In this document: positions 28,375-35,965 of the stretch, piece after piece
Numbering within the stretch: position 1 is the first letter of the stretch
Layout of the letters: every line of letters begins with the position of its first letter
Source: Mycolicibacterium peregrinum
Lineage (GTDB): Bacteria > Actinomycetota > Actinomycetes > Mycobacteriales > Mycobacteriaceae
DNA length: 36,862 nt
Direction: 5' to 3'
Assembly: GCF_001665625.1 (NCBI RefSeq)
Contig: NZ_LZSY01000075.1
Location: 1-36,862 of the forward strand
The notes under the pieces: generated by a model
Database searches by the model: none
What the model was told of the DNA's origin: nothing
Seen by the model: only the letters and a program-made list of their open reading frames with translations
Made by a program: the position numbers and the translations under genes

Positions 28375-29319
28375 ATGTCAGTGAAGAAGGCAGCTGCCGT
28401 CACCGCCGGTTCGCTGGTTGCCGGGATCGGCTACGCGACCCTCATCGAGCGCAATGCGTTCGTGCTTCGGGAAGCGACCATGCCGGTACTGGCCCCTGGC
28501 TCGTCACCCCTTCGGGTGCTGCACCTGTCCGATCTGCACATGCGGCCCAACCAGCGCCGCAAGCAGGCCTGGCTGCGCGATCTGGCACGCCTCGAGCCCG
28601 ATCTGGTGGTCAACACGGGCGACAACCTGGCCCATCCGAAGGCCGTGCCCGCCGTCGTGCAGTCACTGAGCGATCTGCTGTCGGCGCCCGGACTGTTCGT
28701 GTTCGGCAGCAACGACTATTTCGCGCCGCGTCTGAAGAACCCGCTGAACTACCTCACCAACCCGGACCATCGGACGCACGGTGAGCCGCTGCCGTGGCAG
28801 GACCTGCGGGCAGCGTTCACCGAACGTGGCTGGCTCGACATGACCCACATCCGTCGGGACGTCGAGGTGGCCGGGCAGCACATCGCGGTGGCCGGCGTCG
28901 ACGATCCGCACCTCAAGCGCGACCGCTACGACACCATCGCCGGCCGAGCCAACGGCGCGGCGAATCTGACGTTGGGGCTCACGCACTCCCCCGAACCGCG
29001 GGTGTTGGACCGCTTCGCCGCCGACGGTTATCAACTGGTGCTGGCCGGGCACACCCACGGCGGGCAGCTGTGCCTGCCGTTCTACGGGGCCATCGTGACC
29101 AACTGCGAACTGGACCGGTCGCGAGCCAAGGGCGCCTCGAAGTGGGGTTCCCACATGCAGCTGCACGTGTCCGCGGGTATCGGCACGTCGCCGTTCGCGC
29201 CGGCGCGGTTCTGCTGCCGCCCCGAGGCCACCCTGCTGACGCTCGTCGCAGCGCCGACCGGCGGCGGCCACGTCGGGATCAGGGCCGGGCAATCCAGCCC
29301 GGCCGTCTCGGCCCGGTGA
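28375..29319 (+). CDS. YkuE-type metallophosphoesterase (Rv3683 homologue)
   Basis: 314 residues. Metal ligands are visible in order: LSDLH (D53, H55), TGDN (D83), GSND (N113), GLTHSPE and the terminal GHTHGGQ. An N-terminal hydrophobic segment (about 7-25) suggests a membrane anchor. Related enzymes cleave phosphodiesters or UDP-sugars; the substrate is not established. It follows ponA2 by 27 bp, and its stop overlaps the cds1 start (GTGA), so ponA2, phosphoesterase and cds1 form one unit. Confidence 0.9.
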   Translation: MSVKKAAAVTAGSLVAGIGYATLIERNAFVLREATMPVLAPGSSPLRVLHLSDLHMRPNQRRKQAWLRDLARLEPDLVVNTGDNLAHPKAVPAVVQSLSDLLSAPGLFVFGSNDYFAPRLKNPLNYLTNPDHRTHGEPLPWQDLRAAFTERGWLDMTHIRRDVEVAGQHIAVAGVDDPHLKRDRYDTIAGRANGAANLTLGLTHSPEPRVLDRFAADGYQLVLAGHTHGGQLCLPFYGAIVTNCELDRSRAKGASKWGSHMQLHVSAGIGTSPFAPARFCCRPEATLLTLVAAPTGGGHVGIRAGQSSPAVSAR

Positions 29320-30422
29320 GCCAACCGGGCTGCACCGCGTCGCGTCCCCGGCCACGCCGGTGGGTCGACAATGCGGTGCGGCTGATCGAGGCCGATTCCA
29401 AGCGCAGCGCCGACACCCATCTGTTGCGCTATCCGCTGCCGGCGACCTGGAGCGGCGACGTCGACGTGCAGTTGTATCTCAAGGACGAGTCCACCCACAT
29501 CACCGGCAGCCTCAAGCACCGGCTGGCCCGGTCTCTGTTCCTGTACGGGTTGTGCAACGGCTGGATCGGTGAGGGCACCACGATCATCGAGGCGTCCTCG
29601 GGATCGACGGCGGTGTCCGAGGCCTACTTCGCCGCACTGCTGGGGTTGCCGTTCATCGCTGTGGTACCCGCCTCGACCAGTGGCTCCAAGATCGCGCTCA
29701 TCGAAGCCCAAGGCGGCCGTTGCCATTTCGTCGCGGAGTCGTCGCAGGTGTATGCCGAGGCGCAGCGGTTGGCCGAGGAGACCGGCGGGCACTACCTGGA
29801 CCAGTTCACCAACGCCGAACGGGCCACTGACTGGCGTGGCAACAACAACATCGCCGAGTCGATCTACGAGCAGATGCGTCTGGAACCGCACCCGGTTCCG
29901 GAATGGATCGTGGCGGGGGCCGGCACCGGTGGCACCAGTGCGACCATCGGCCGCTACATCCGCTACCGCAGGCATGCCACGCAGTTGTGTGTCGTCGACC
30001 CGGAGAACTCGGCGTTCTTCCCCGGCTACGCGCAGGGCCGCGATGACGTCGTCACGGGCGCATCGTCACGCATCGAGGGCATCGGCAGGCCGCGGGTGGA
30101 GCCGTCGTTCCTGCCCGGTGTGGTCGATCGGATGATCACCGTCCCCGATTGCGGGTCGGTGGCCGCGGCGCATCACGCCAGCCGGGTCCTGGGCCGCCGC
30201 GTCGGGCCGTCGACCGGAACCAACCTGTGGGGCGCGTTCCAGCTCCTGGCCGAGATGATCGCGCACGGCCGCAGCGGGTCGGTGGTGACCCTGCTGGCCG
30301 ACAGCGGTGACCGCTACGCGGACACCTACTTCGATACCGACTGGCTCAGCGCCCAGGGGCTTGACCTGTCGGAATCGGCGGAGGTGCTGTCGGAGTTCGA
30401 GCGCTCGGGCGACTGGTCCTGA
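29316..30422 (+). CDS. cds1: PLP-dependent cysteine synthase-like protein, L-cysteine desulfhydrase (Rv3684 homologue)
   Basis: 368 residues from GTG 29316. A fold-II PLP enzyme: Lys67 in [11 protein letters not shown] binds [12 protein letters not shown] (93-101) is the substrate loop, and [12 protein letters not shown] (201-212) is the phosphate-binding loop. In M. tuberculosis the homologue is a cysteine desulfhydrase producing hydrogen sulfide, pyruvate and ammonia. The N-terminus is about 20 residues longer than I recall for Rv3684, so a later start may exist, but no better start codon with a ribosome site was found. The 3' end overlaps a possible small antisense gene. Confidence 0.88.
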   Translation: MSQPGCTASRPRPRRWVDNAVRLIEADSKRSADTHLLRYPLPATWSGDVDVQLYLKDESTHITGSLKHRLARSLFLYGLCNGWIGEGTTIIEASSGSTAVSEAYFAALLGLPFIAVVPASTSGSKIALIEAQGGRCHFVAESSQVYAEAQRLAEETGGHYLDQFTNAERATDWRGNNNIAESIYEQMRLEPHPVPEWIVAGAGTGGTSATIGRYIRYRRHATQLCVVDPENSAFFPGYAQGRDDVVTGASSRIEGIGRPRVEPSFLPGVVDRMITVPDCGSVAAAHHASRVLGRRVGPSTGTNLWGAFQLLAEMIAHGRSGSVVTLLADSGDRYADTYFDTDWLSAQGLDLSESAEVLSEFERSGDWS

Positions 30423-30502
30423 TCTGTCTCGGCCGTCAGAAACAGCCAAAACGCTGCCAGCGCGAAGAACCCCAGGTAAATGGTGGCGCCCAGGACGGTC
30501 AT
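30326..30502 (-). CDS. Possible 58-residue membrane protein, antisense to the cds1 end
   Basis: The frame starts at ATG 30502, preceded by GGAG with a 5-nt spacer. It encodes a clear membrane helix (about 3-23, [20 protein letters not shown]) and then a Ser/Asp/Glu-rich tail. The first 27 codons lie outside cds1, while the tail is antisense to its last 97 bases and could be a by-product of cds1 codon use. The helix and ribosome site support a real microprotein; conservation is untested. Confidence 0.45.
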   Translation of the reverse strand: MTVLGATIYLGFFALAAFWLFLTAETDQDQSPERSNSDSTSADSDRSSPWALSQSVSK

Positions 30503-30709
30503 GAGTACTCCAGTCGGTTCGGATGTCGTCAGTGGGTAGAACACCACCGACACCCTCATTGCTTCCCGTCGCCGATCTCCGTCACTTTCGTCGGTTTCCA
30601 CACCAGGGTTGTGATCTGCGCCGGCGCACCGCCCAGAGGTAGAAACCGGCGCAGAGGTGGCCGTTTGGCGTCCGAGGTACCCCGTGCGATACGCTGTCGG
30701 AGCTTCACA

Positions 30710-30791
<82 letters not shown>

Positions 30792-30803
30792 TTCGCAAGT
30801 GAG

Positions 30804-30844
30804 AGGCCCTGACTGGTTATCCGGTTCAGGGCCTTCTTGCTTTT
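30804..30844 (+). terminator. Terminator after tRNA-Pro, probably brought by the island
   Basis: Arms AGGCCCTGA (30804-30812) and TCAGGGCCT (30826-30834) are followed by T-rich sequence to 30844. A different hairpin with similar logic follows the far repeat at 34339, and that one is likely the original tRNA terminator. Confidence 0.75.
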
Positions 30845-30862
30845 GGTCCGCGATGCCGCGGC

Positions 30863-31340
30863 TTACGCCTGCGCGGCTTTCACCGATCGCACGAGCGTCT
30901 GCGCAGACATCAGATCATCGCCGCTGTCGAAGTACACAACCAACTGCACGTGGCCGGCTGTGCTCACCACGAAGCCGTAGAGCGCCGGCGACCGACCGTC
31001 CTTGGCATCTTCTGCGAGGCGGTACGTCAGGTAGTGCACGCCGCCTTCCGACCATCCGGCGTGGTCGAATCCGCGCGGCGAGACATGGCCTCGAACCTGC
31101 TGCAAGCGGTGGGCAGGGGCGTCGTTCCGGGGGTTAACCCACTGCCGATTCGCGATCGATACGGAAGTTCATCGGTTCGGGCACGGTGAGCACCTAGTCT
31201 TGGGTCAGCTCGTGATAGCCGTCCACGACCGGGAACTGCGGGTTGAGCCCCGAAGTCGTAGATTCACCCGGATCTCTCGGCGCGCCCTCGGGATCTTCCA
31301 CGAAGCCGCCCCCATACGCCGCCTACTCCGTGGAGAACCT
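30863..31340 (-). pseudogene. Decayed hypothetical gene
   Basis: The minus strand holds protein-like sequence broken across frames. 31340-31200 reads AAYGGGFVEDPEG and, later, GLNPQFPVVDGYHELTQ, ending at TAG after Asp. About 31180-30863 reads SVSIANRQWVNPRND and continues through WSEGGVHYLTYRLAEDA to AQTLVRSVKAAQA. At least one internal stop and one frameshift lie near 31160-31200, and another stop lies just upstream of 31340. The C-terminal part resembles, weakly, mycobacterial exported proteins of unknown role. It is either an older cargo gene of the island or a host gene displaced by it. Confidence 0.55.
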
Positions 31341-31539
31341 TGCGTGTTGACTACTGCCCGTTGACCCTTGAGGTGGGGCGGAGGGCGAACCCGGCTCGTG
31401 CTTCTGCCCGCGCTTCCAGAGCTGCCGCGGTCGAACGCTAACACCTCGGCGGTGAGTCCCCGGTCCGAACATCCCCAGCAGTCAGCTGTTCAAATGGAAC
31501 GCCCGCACAGCCCGCGAGTGAGCCCTGGTGCACTGCACG
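31341..31539. other. No recognisable feature
   Basis: Between the decayed gene and the immunity gene no frame has protein-like composition, and no tRNA or terminator was seen. Together with 30863-31340 this makes about 680 bp of eroded island DNA. Confidence 0.4.
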
Positions 31540-31839
31540 TTACCGAAGCTGCCAGCCGACGCATCGGCCGATTTCCTCGAGCGCTTGTGGCGACAGGTCG
31601 GGGTGAAGCACGCTGAACCTGGTCATGATGTCGTTGACTCCTTGGGCGAGGGTCATGCTTCCCCATTCGATTGGCATCGCAACTGCTTCTTTGACAATCG
31701 CCAGAACCTGATCTGCGATGATCCTCCCATCATTCTGCCCGTAGCGGTCTATGAGTTTCTCACGGTCAACCCGTGGTATGGCGGAATCAGAGATACTCAA
31801 AACTATCGCTTCGTTGATCAGGTCTGGATTCATTTTCAC
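31540..31839 (-). CDS. Putative immunity protein of the ADP-ribosyl-cyclase-like toxin
   Basis: 99 residues from GTG 31839 (or 97 from ATG 31833). It starts 5 bp after the toxin stop, the standard position for a polymorphic-toxin antidote. It is small, helical, slightly acidic and has no signal or membrane segment, as expected of a cytoplasmic inhibitor. I recognise no family. G+C is about 50% (30 of 60 bases in 31681-31740), well below the host genes and similar to the toxin tip, which suggests that tip and antidote travelled together. Confidence 0.75.
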   Translation of the reverse strand: MKMNPDLINEAIVLSISDSAIPRVDREKLIDRYGQNDGRIIADQVLAIVKEAVAMPIEWGSMTLAQGVNDIMTRFSVLHPDLSPQALEEIGRCVGWQLR

Positions 31840-31844
31840 GATTC

Positions 31845-33749
31845 CTAACGTTGAAATACTGTTGTATGAATTCCCGTTTCGGGGTCAATCACGATGATTT
31901 TTGTGACACTCGGGTTGTCCATAAGGCGAGGGAGTTCAACATTCTCCCAAACATTTCCGGGGCGCAAGTTGGAGCCGACTACGGCATGCACCTCTCCTGA
32001 CGCATTTTCAGCATAGATTTGCGATACAGCCGACCACCAGTTGTCGGCATAGACGTCGGCGGGGCTCCATTTTGGTGGCTGTATTCCGTTTGCATCCAAC
32101 AAGCCCTCTAAAGTAGTCGCGCTGTTGCCTCCAGCGATAAGGTCTGCCGCGCCGTTACCCCCCGCCGAGATCGGTCCGATACCAATTCCGTCGCCGTTCC
32201 TTCCGGACCAGAACGTCGCGCCATCGGGAGGTGTCGTTAATTGTGCCGGATCTGGCAGGTGATACGGGCCGGTGTCCGGTAATGGCACAGAATCAGGCAG
32301 CACGTCGACCGGCAGCGGCATCTCCCCCAGATTATGGGCCGGGTGATCGCCGAGTACCGAATGTTCTACCGATATTGGCGGATGGGAATTGATGCGTTCA
32401 GCGGCACTGTCGACCAACTCATGCGGGACGCCTGGGCTGACGACGTCGCCAAGCGCGCTGCGGGCGGCGGCGACCTCACCGCCGAAAGGCAGGGTCGCTG
32501 CCGTGGCTGCGGCGTCGAAGGTTTTACCGCCGAGCCAGTATTCGGGGTTGTTGCGAAATGCTTCAATCTCGCCTTCGATGCGTCTGGCCGCGGCGCCGGC
32601 CGGGTCAGTGGCAGTCTCGAATAGGCCTGACCCGAGATCCTTCCAGGCGTCCTTGAAGTTCTCGATCCCGTTGTACCCGACGAGGTCATGAACGCTATCC
32701 TCCGCGCCGCGCCACGCGTCGCCGAATCCGTCGCTGTAGCTGGGCTTGGGCGGAGCGGATCCCTCGGCTGGTGTGTACGGCGGTAAGTCAGCTAGCAGGG
32801 CGTTCATCCGCCGCGCGTCGGCGACCATGGCGTTGACCTGCTGCTCGATCTCGTCGGGTGGCACACCCCGCTGCCGCAAGAGTTTCCGAGCCTCGGTCTT
32901 GAACTGTTCGACCTGCTCCGGGCTTATCTGCGACGCCACGGTGGGCTTCGGTCTGGGACCTTCGGTCGGACGATCGTTAACTCCCAGCACATCTCCCAGG
33001 TCGCCCCCGACGTCACCGGCAGCAGCGGGCTTGCTCTCGGGTTTCTTCGCCGCGCGCTCGACCGCCTTTGGCACCGCGAACGGGCCGATCTGACCGGGTG
33101 CCGCACCCGACTTCTCCCCCTGCTGCCCCTTTCTCTCGTCACCGTGCTTGACCTGGTCGTCCACCAGCCGTATATGACCGGACGAGCTGTCCCTCTCATC
33201 CTCACGTTCGAACCGGATTCCTTGCAGTTCAGCGGCTTTCGCTTCCAGCCGGTCGCCCACGAGCTTGTCCGCCTGTGCCAGCTGCTGCGCGGTCCAGCGG
33301 ATATCCTCGGCGTGCTCGTTCGCGGCGAGTTGCCGCTGCCGCATGGAGAAGACGTCCACCCGCTTGGTGTCGGTGACCGAGAGGTCTTCGCCGACACGGA
33401 AACTGTTGCTCTCGGCGGTGGCGATCGCCTCTAGGACCTTGCCTTGGGCGGCCATGATGTCGTAGGCGCCATTCTCTGCCAGCTCGGCGGCCTCGCACAG
33501 CACGGCGCCTTGCCGGCCGACCACTGCGCAATCAGCGGTCGCCCGATCGAGCGCCGCGTCTTTGGCGTTGCCCTCCCATGTGGTGCCACCAGGCGACGAG
33601 ATGTTCTGACGGAGCTCGTCGAAAGCGTTCTCAGACGCAGTCGCCGCGGCCCGCCAGCTGGTCGCGGCGTTGGCGAGGTCGGAGGTATCCCACTCCTCGA
33701 TTTCCGAGCGCGTGGGTAGACCGCCCGAACCGGACGGCACAGCGCTCAC
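31845..33749 (-). CDS. Type VII-secreted polymorphic toxin with a CD38/ADP-ribosyl-cyclase-like C-terminal domain
   Basis: 634 residues, GTG start overlapping the EspC-like gene by GTGA. Residues 18-180 form an ESX-type helical domain with W58-E-G60 as the WxG turn. A charged low-complexity linker covers about 185-270, a helical pre-toxin about 270-320, and a conserved actinobacterial pretoxin region (NPEYWLGGKTFDAAATAATL) about 341-430. The C-terminal tip (about 505-634) has ATFWSGR (W514), TTLEGLL (E548), NWWSAVSQIYAENASGEVHAV (split across 570-590; W572) and NVELPRL (E605). These match in order the CD38 residues W125, E146, W189 and E226. CD38 enzymes hydrolyse or cyclise NAD. The Cys of CD38 are absent, as expected for a cytosol-acting toxin. 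Tip G+C is about 47% (31861-31920). Confidence 0.85.
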   Translation of the reverse strand: MSAVPSGSGGLPTRSEIEEWDTSDLANAATSWRAAATASENAFDELRQNISSPGGTTWEGNAKDAALDRATADCAVVGRQGAVLCEAAELAENGAYDIMAAQGKVLEAIATAESNSFRVGEDLSVTDTKRVDVFSMRQRQLAANEHAEDIRWTAQQLAQADKLVGDRLEAKAAELQGIRFEREDERDSSSGHIRLVDDQVKHGDERKGQQGEKSGAAPGQIGPFAVPKAVERAAKKPESKPAAAGDVGGDLGDVLGVNDRPTEGPRPKPTVASQISPEQVEQFKTEARKLLRQRGVPPDEIEQQVNAMVADARRMNALLADLPPYTPAEGSAPPKPSYSDGFGDAWRGAEDSVHDLVGYNGIENFKDAWKDLGSGLFETATDPAGAAARRIEGEIEAFRNNPEYWLGGKTFDAAATAATLPFGGEVAAARSALGDVVSPGVPHELVDSAAERINSHPPISVEHSVLGDHPAHNLGEMPLPVDVLPDSVPLPDTGPYHLPDPAQLTTPPDGATFWSGRNGDGIGIGPISAGGNGAADLIAGGNSATTLEGLLDANGIQPPKWSPADVYADNWWSAVSQIYAENASGEVHAVVGSNLRPGNVWENVELPRLMDNPSVTKIIVIDPETGIHTTVFQR

Positions 33750-34027
33750 ACAGTCACCGTTCCGGTGATGGCGTCGCGGCCGTCAGAGTCTGTGGTGTCG
33801 TAGCGGGCACTGCTGGTCGTCAGGTCGGCGGCTTGGCCGGTGAGCCGGCTGGACTGACTCTGGCACATGGAGGTCAGCGCTGCGTTCACCGCGGCCACAC
33901 CGGCGCTGCTGGGCCGCGAGGTGGTCAGGCTGCAGGATCCCGCATAGGCTAAGGCCGCGCCTATGGCGTCGCTGTTGGCAGCGGCAATGCGCAGGCCACC
34001 CGTGTCGACTTCCAATTCGTTTGCCAT
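33746..34027 (-). CDS. EspC-family type VII secretion partner protein
   Basis: 93 residues from ATG 34027 (MANELEVDTGGL). The N-terminal LEVDTGGLRIAAANSDAIG is typical of the EspC/DUF2580 family (short helical hairpins co-secreted by ESX systems), and Y76-D-T-T-D80 near the end fits the YxxxD/E type VII export signal. The stop overlaps the toxin start. The toxin itself shows the WxG turn but no clear YxxxD, so this protein probably forms a heterodimer with its N-terminal domain and supplies the signal, as EspC does for EspA or PE for PPE proteins. Pairing is inferred from the operon. The ESX system used is not in the window. Confidence 0.8.
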   Translation of the reverse strand: MANELEVDTGGLRIAAANSDAIGAALAYAGSCSLTTSRPSSAGVAAVNAALTSMCQSQSSRLTGQAADLTTSSARYDTTDSDGRDAITGTVTV

Positions 34028-34283
34028 GCCAATCCCCCAACCGGCGAACACGCTGGTCCTGAGGTTACCTGACTAATCAAGTTCCCTACACACGAGATTG
34101 CTTGGCCTGACGTGGGGTGCGGACAAGCATCGGCGTTTGCCAAACGTCGATGAATACCAGTCTTCAGGCAGTCCGCAGTGCGACGGCCGCTTACTGCACG
34201 AAGCCAACGTTTCCAACGCATCTGAACAGCGTGGTTGCCGTCCAGCCAACAACCCCAACTCAATCAAACGTACTGGTGTCGCG
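34028..34283. other. Upstream region of the toxin operon
   Basis: 256 bp between the EspC-like gene and the right repeat. No convincing frame, integrase remnant or terminator was seen. It should hold the cassette promoter; I could not assign -35/-10 boxes. Confidence 0.4.
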
Positions 34284-34334
34284 GTTCGGGACGAAGAGGT
34301 CGTGGGTTCGAATCCCGCCACCCCGACTCGTGTG
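34284..34334 (+). repeat. Right 51-bp att-type repeat, a tRNA-Pro 3' fragment
   Basis: The copy of 30741-30791 contains tRNA-Pro from the anticodon stem to discriminator A (34284-34326) but no 5' half, so it is not a functional tRNA. It is followed at 34339 by its own terminator. Confidence 0.95.
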
Positions 34335-34338
34335 ATCA

Positions 34339-34378
34339 AGGCCCAGACCAGAGAGATCCGGTCTGGGCCTTTGCCTTT
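34339..34378 (+). terminator. Terminator after the right repeat, likely the original tRNA-Pro terminator
   Basis: Arms AGGCCCAGACC (34339-34349) and GGTCTGGGCCT (34360-34370), then TTTGCCTTT. It now follows only a tRNA fragment, which supports the view that host sequence resumes here. Confidence 0.8.
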
Positions 34379-34394
34379 CCGGTCGACAGCTTGC

Positions 34395-34649
34395 CTATCC
34401 GGGTAGCCCTTGTTCTTCCAGCGGCAATGGAGCAGGTCCCTTGATTCCAGGAGTGGCCATCGGGATCTCGGGTGCGTGCGCCGGGTTGGATGGCGTGATG
34501 GTGACCCCGGTCTGCATCGGAGATGCCGGCTCGGACCCGAGAAGCGAGGCAGGATGACTCTGCAGGCCTCCGACGACCCCGAACACACTCAGCGCAACAA
34601 CAGCGCATCCACCAACCACGGTCGAGAACTTGATGCCGAAATTACTCAT
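34395..34649 (-). CDS. Small exported Pro-rich protein
   Basis: 84 residues from ATG 34649 (MSNFGIKFS). A hydrophobic segment (about 10-29, VVGGCAVVALSVFGVVGG) acts as signal or anchor; the tail is Pro/Ser/Thr-rich (SLLGSEPASP...APEIPMATPGIKGPAPLPLEEQG) and looks extracytoplasmic. No family is recognised, though small proteins of this style are common in mycobacteria. No strong ribosome site was seen; an upstream in-frame ATG at 34664 (MDWFD) is possible. A perfect palindrome lies 22 bp upstream. Confidence 0.65.
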   Translation of the reverse strand: MSNFGIKFSTVVGGCAVVALSVFGVVGGLQSHPASLLGSEPASPMQTGVTITPSNPAHAPEIPMATPGIKGPAPLPLEEQGLPG

Positions 34650-34670
34650 ATCGAACCAATCCATTGAAAA

Positions 34671-34685
34671 CATAGAACTTCTATG
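34671..34685. promoter_or_regulatory. Perfect palindrome, possible operator
   Basis: CATAGAACTTCTATG has 7-bp perfect arms around one central base, 22 bp upstream of the small exported protein. The size suits a repressor-dimer operator. It is AT-rich against a GC-rich background and is not followed by a T-run, so it is not a terminator. The regulator is unknown. Confidence 0.45.
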
Positions 34686-34754
34686 CAATGGAAAACGTTG
34701 CGGCCCCGGCATCTATTCCCAACTCGGGCCCACCGCCGAGCGCGTCAGGCGCCG

Positions 34755-35897
34755 TCACTCATGTTGATGGCCTTTCTTGCCGTGGCCCTTGCCATTCCCG
34801 TTGCCGTTGCTATTCCGCTGGTCTTGACCGTTCCCGTTCCAGTTGCCCCACTCCCCTTCGTCCTCGGGCAGCGTCGGCGTGACGGTCGGGATGCTTGTCG
34901 CGGCAGGCACGGTCGGCTCGACGGTGGTGGTCACCGGCGTCACGGCCGGCGCGCGCTGCGGCGGCGGATCGGCGATCAACAGGATGACCCCGAGGATGCC
35001 GGCCGCCGCCACGGCCAGTCCGGCAAGCACCATCCGGACGGGCGACCGCCGGGTAGGCAGCGGGGCAGGCAGCATCAGGGTCGCGGGCGGAGCGGTCGGG
35101 GCGGCGTGCAATGCCGCCCGCATCTCGGCGGCGTCGGCGAAGCGGTAGGCCGGGTCCCGCGCCATCGCGCGCTCCAGGACGTGGACCAGAGCGGGGTCGA
35201 CGTCGGGGCGCAGCATGCCGATCGGCATCGGGGCTTCGTCGACGACGGCGCGCATGGTGGCGATCGGATGGTCCCGCGCGAAGGGCCGCCGTCCGGTCAG
35301 CGCCTCGTAACCGAGGACACCGACGGCGTACAGATCGTCCGACACTGTCGCCGGCTGGCCCGTAATCCGTTGCGCGCTGAGGTAATCCGGCGTGCCGAAC
35401 ACGGTTCCGACGTGTGTGTGGGCGGTTCCGGCCGTCTTGGCGATACCGAAGTCGGCAAGCTTGGCGGTGCCCGAGCTGGTGATCAGGACGTTGCCAGGTT
35501 TGATGTCGCGGTGCAGGATGCCCGCGCCGTGGGCGGCGGTCAGCGCACCCAGCAGGTCGGCCAGCACCCAGCGCACGCGGTCGGCGGACAGCGGTCCCGC
35601 CGCGATCTCCTCGGCCAGGGTCGGCCCGGGCAGCCGTTCCATCACGATGTAGGGCGTCCCGTGGTCTTCACCGCTGTCGTGGACCGCGACGATATTGGGA
35701 TGGTTGAGCGCGGCGGCGGCGCGCGCTTCGTCCTCGAACCGCCGACGCGTCACCTCGTCGGCGGCCAGGGCCGGATAGAGCAGTTTGATCGCGACCGGGC
35801 GCGACAGCCGGGTGTCCCAGCCATCGTGCACCTCGGCCATGCCGCCTCGGCCGAGCACGCCACGTAGCTCGTAGCGGCCGGCGAGCGCCGCCGTCAT
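34755..35897 (-). CDS. Membrane Ser/Thr protein kinase (PknB-like group)
   Basis: 380 residues. A complete kinase domain spans 9-265: the Gly loop GRGGMAEV (16-23), K38 in VAIK, E57 on helix C, HRDIKPGN (129-136, catalytic D131), DFG (149-151) and activation-loop end GTPDYLSAQR. A membrane helix (about 288-309) leads to a short external part that is Thr/Pro-rich and then Asn/Gly/Lys/His-rich (GNGNGKGHGKKGHQHE), with no PASTA or other sensor domain. The terminal His/Lys/Asn stretch could bind metal or cell-wall polymer; that is speculation. Targets are unknown. It is divergent from the SRPBCC gene. Confidence 0.92.
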   Translation of the reverse strand: MTAALAGRYELRGVLGRGGMAEVHDGWDTRLSRPVAIKLLYPALAADEVTRRRFEDEARAAAALNHPNIVAVHDSGEDHGTPYIVMERLPGPTLAEEIAAGPLSADRVRWVLADLLGALTAAHGAGILHRDIKPGNVLITSSGTAKLADFGIAKTAGTAHTHVGTVFGTPDYLSAQRITGQPATVSDDLYAVGVLGYEALTGRRPFARDHPIATMRAVVDEAPMPIGMLRPDVDPALVHVLERAMARDPAYRFADAAEMRAALHAAPTAPPATLMLPAPLPTRRSPVRMVLAGLAVAAAGILGVILLIADPPPQRAPAVTPVTTTVEPTVPAATSIPTVTPTLPEDEGEWGNWNGNGQDQRNSNGNGNGKGHGKKGHQHE

Positions 35898-35965
35898 AGA
35901 TCTCCCCTCCGCTGTGCGCTTGGATCCAAGTATCCCGGAGTGCCGTCGTGCGGCATGCTGGCACC

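Noticed and set aside
31205..31444. 79-residue minus-strand frame in the island
   Set aside because: Ser/Arg-rich with no features; the more protein-like reading is in other frames, as parts of a decayed gene.
31845..32300. Toxin tip as a TNT-type (CpnT) NAD glycohydrolase
   Set aside because: The TNT landmarks I know are absent, whereas the four CD38-type residues occur in order.
34284..34326. Second tRNA-Pro gene
   Set aside because: Only the 3' half from the anticodon arm is present; the sequence upstream cannot form the D arm or acceptor stem.
34098..34406. 102-residue plus-strand frame crossing the right repeat
   Set aside because: It runs through a tRNA fragment and a terminator hairpin and has no domain; examined as a possible integrase remnant, with no support.
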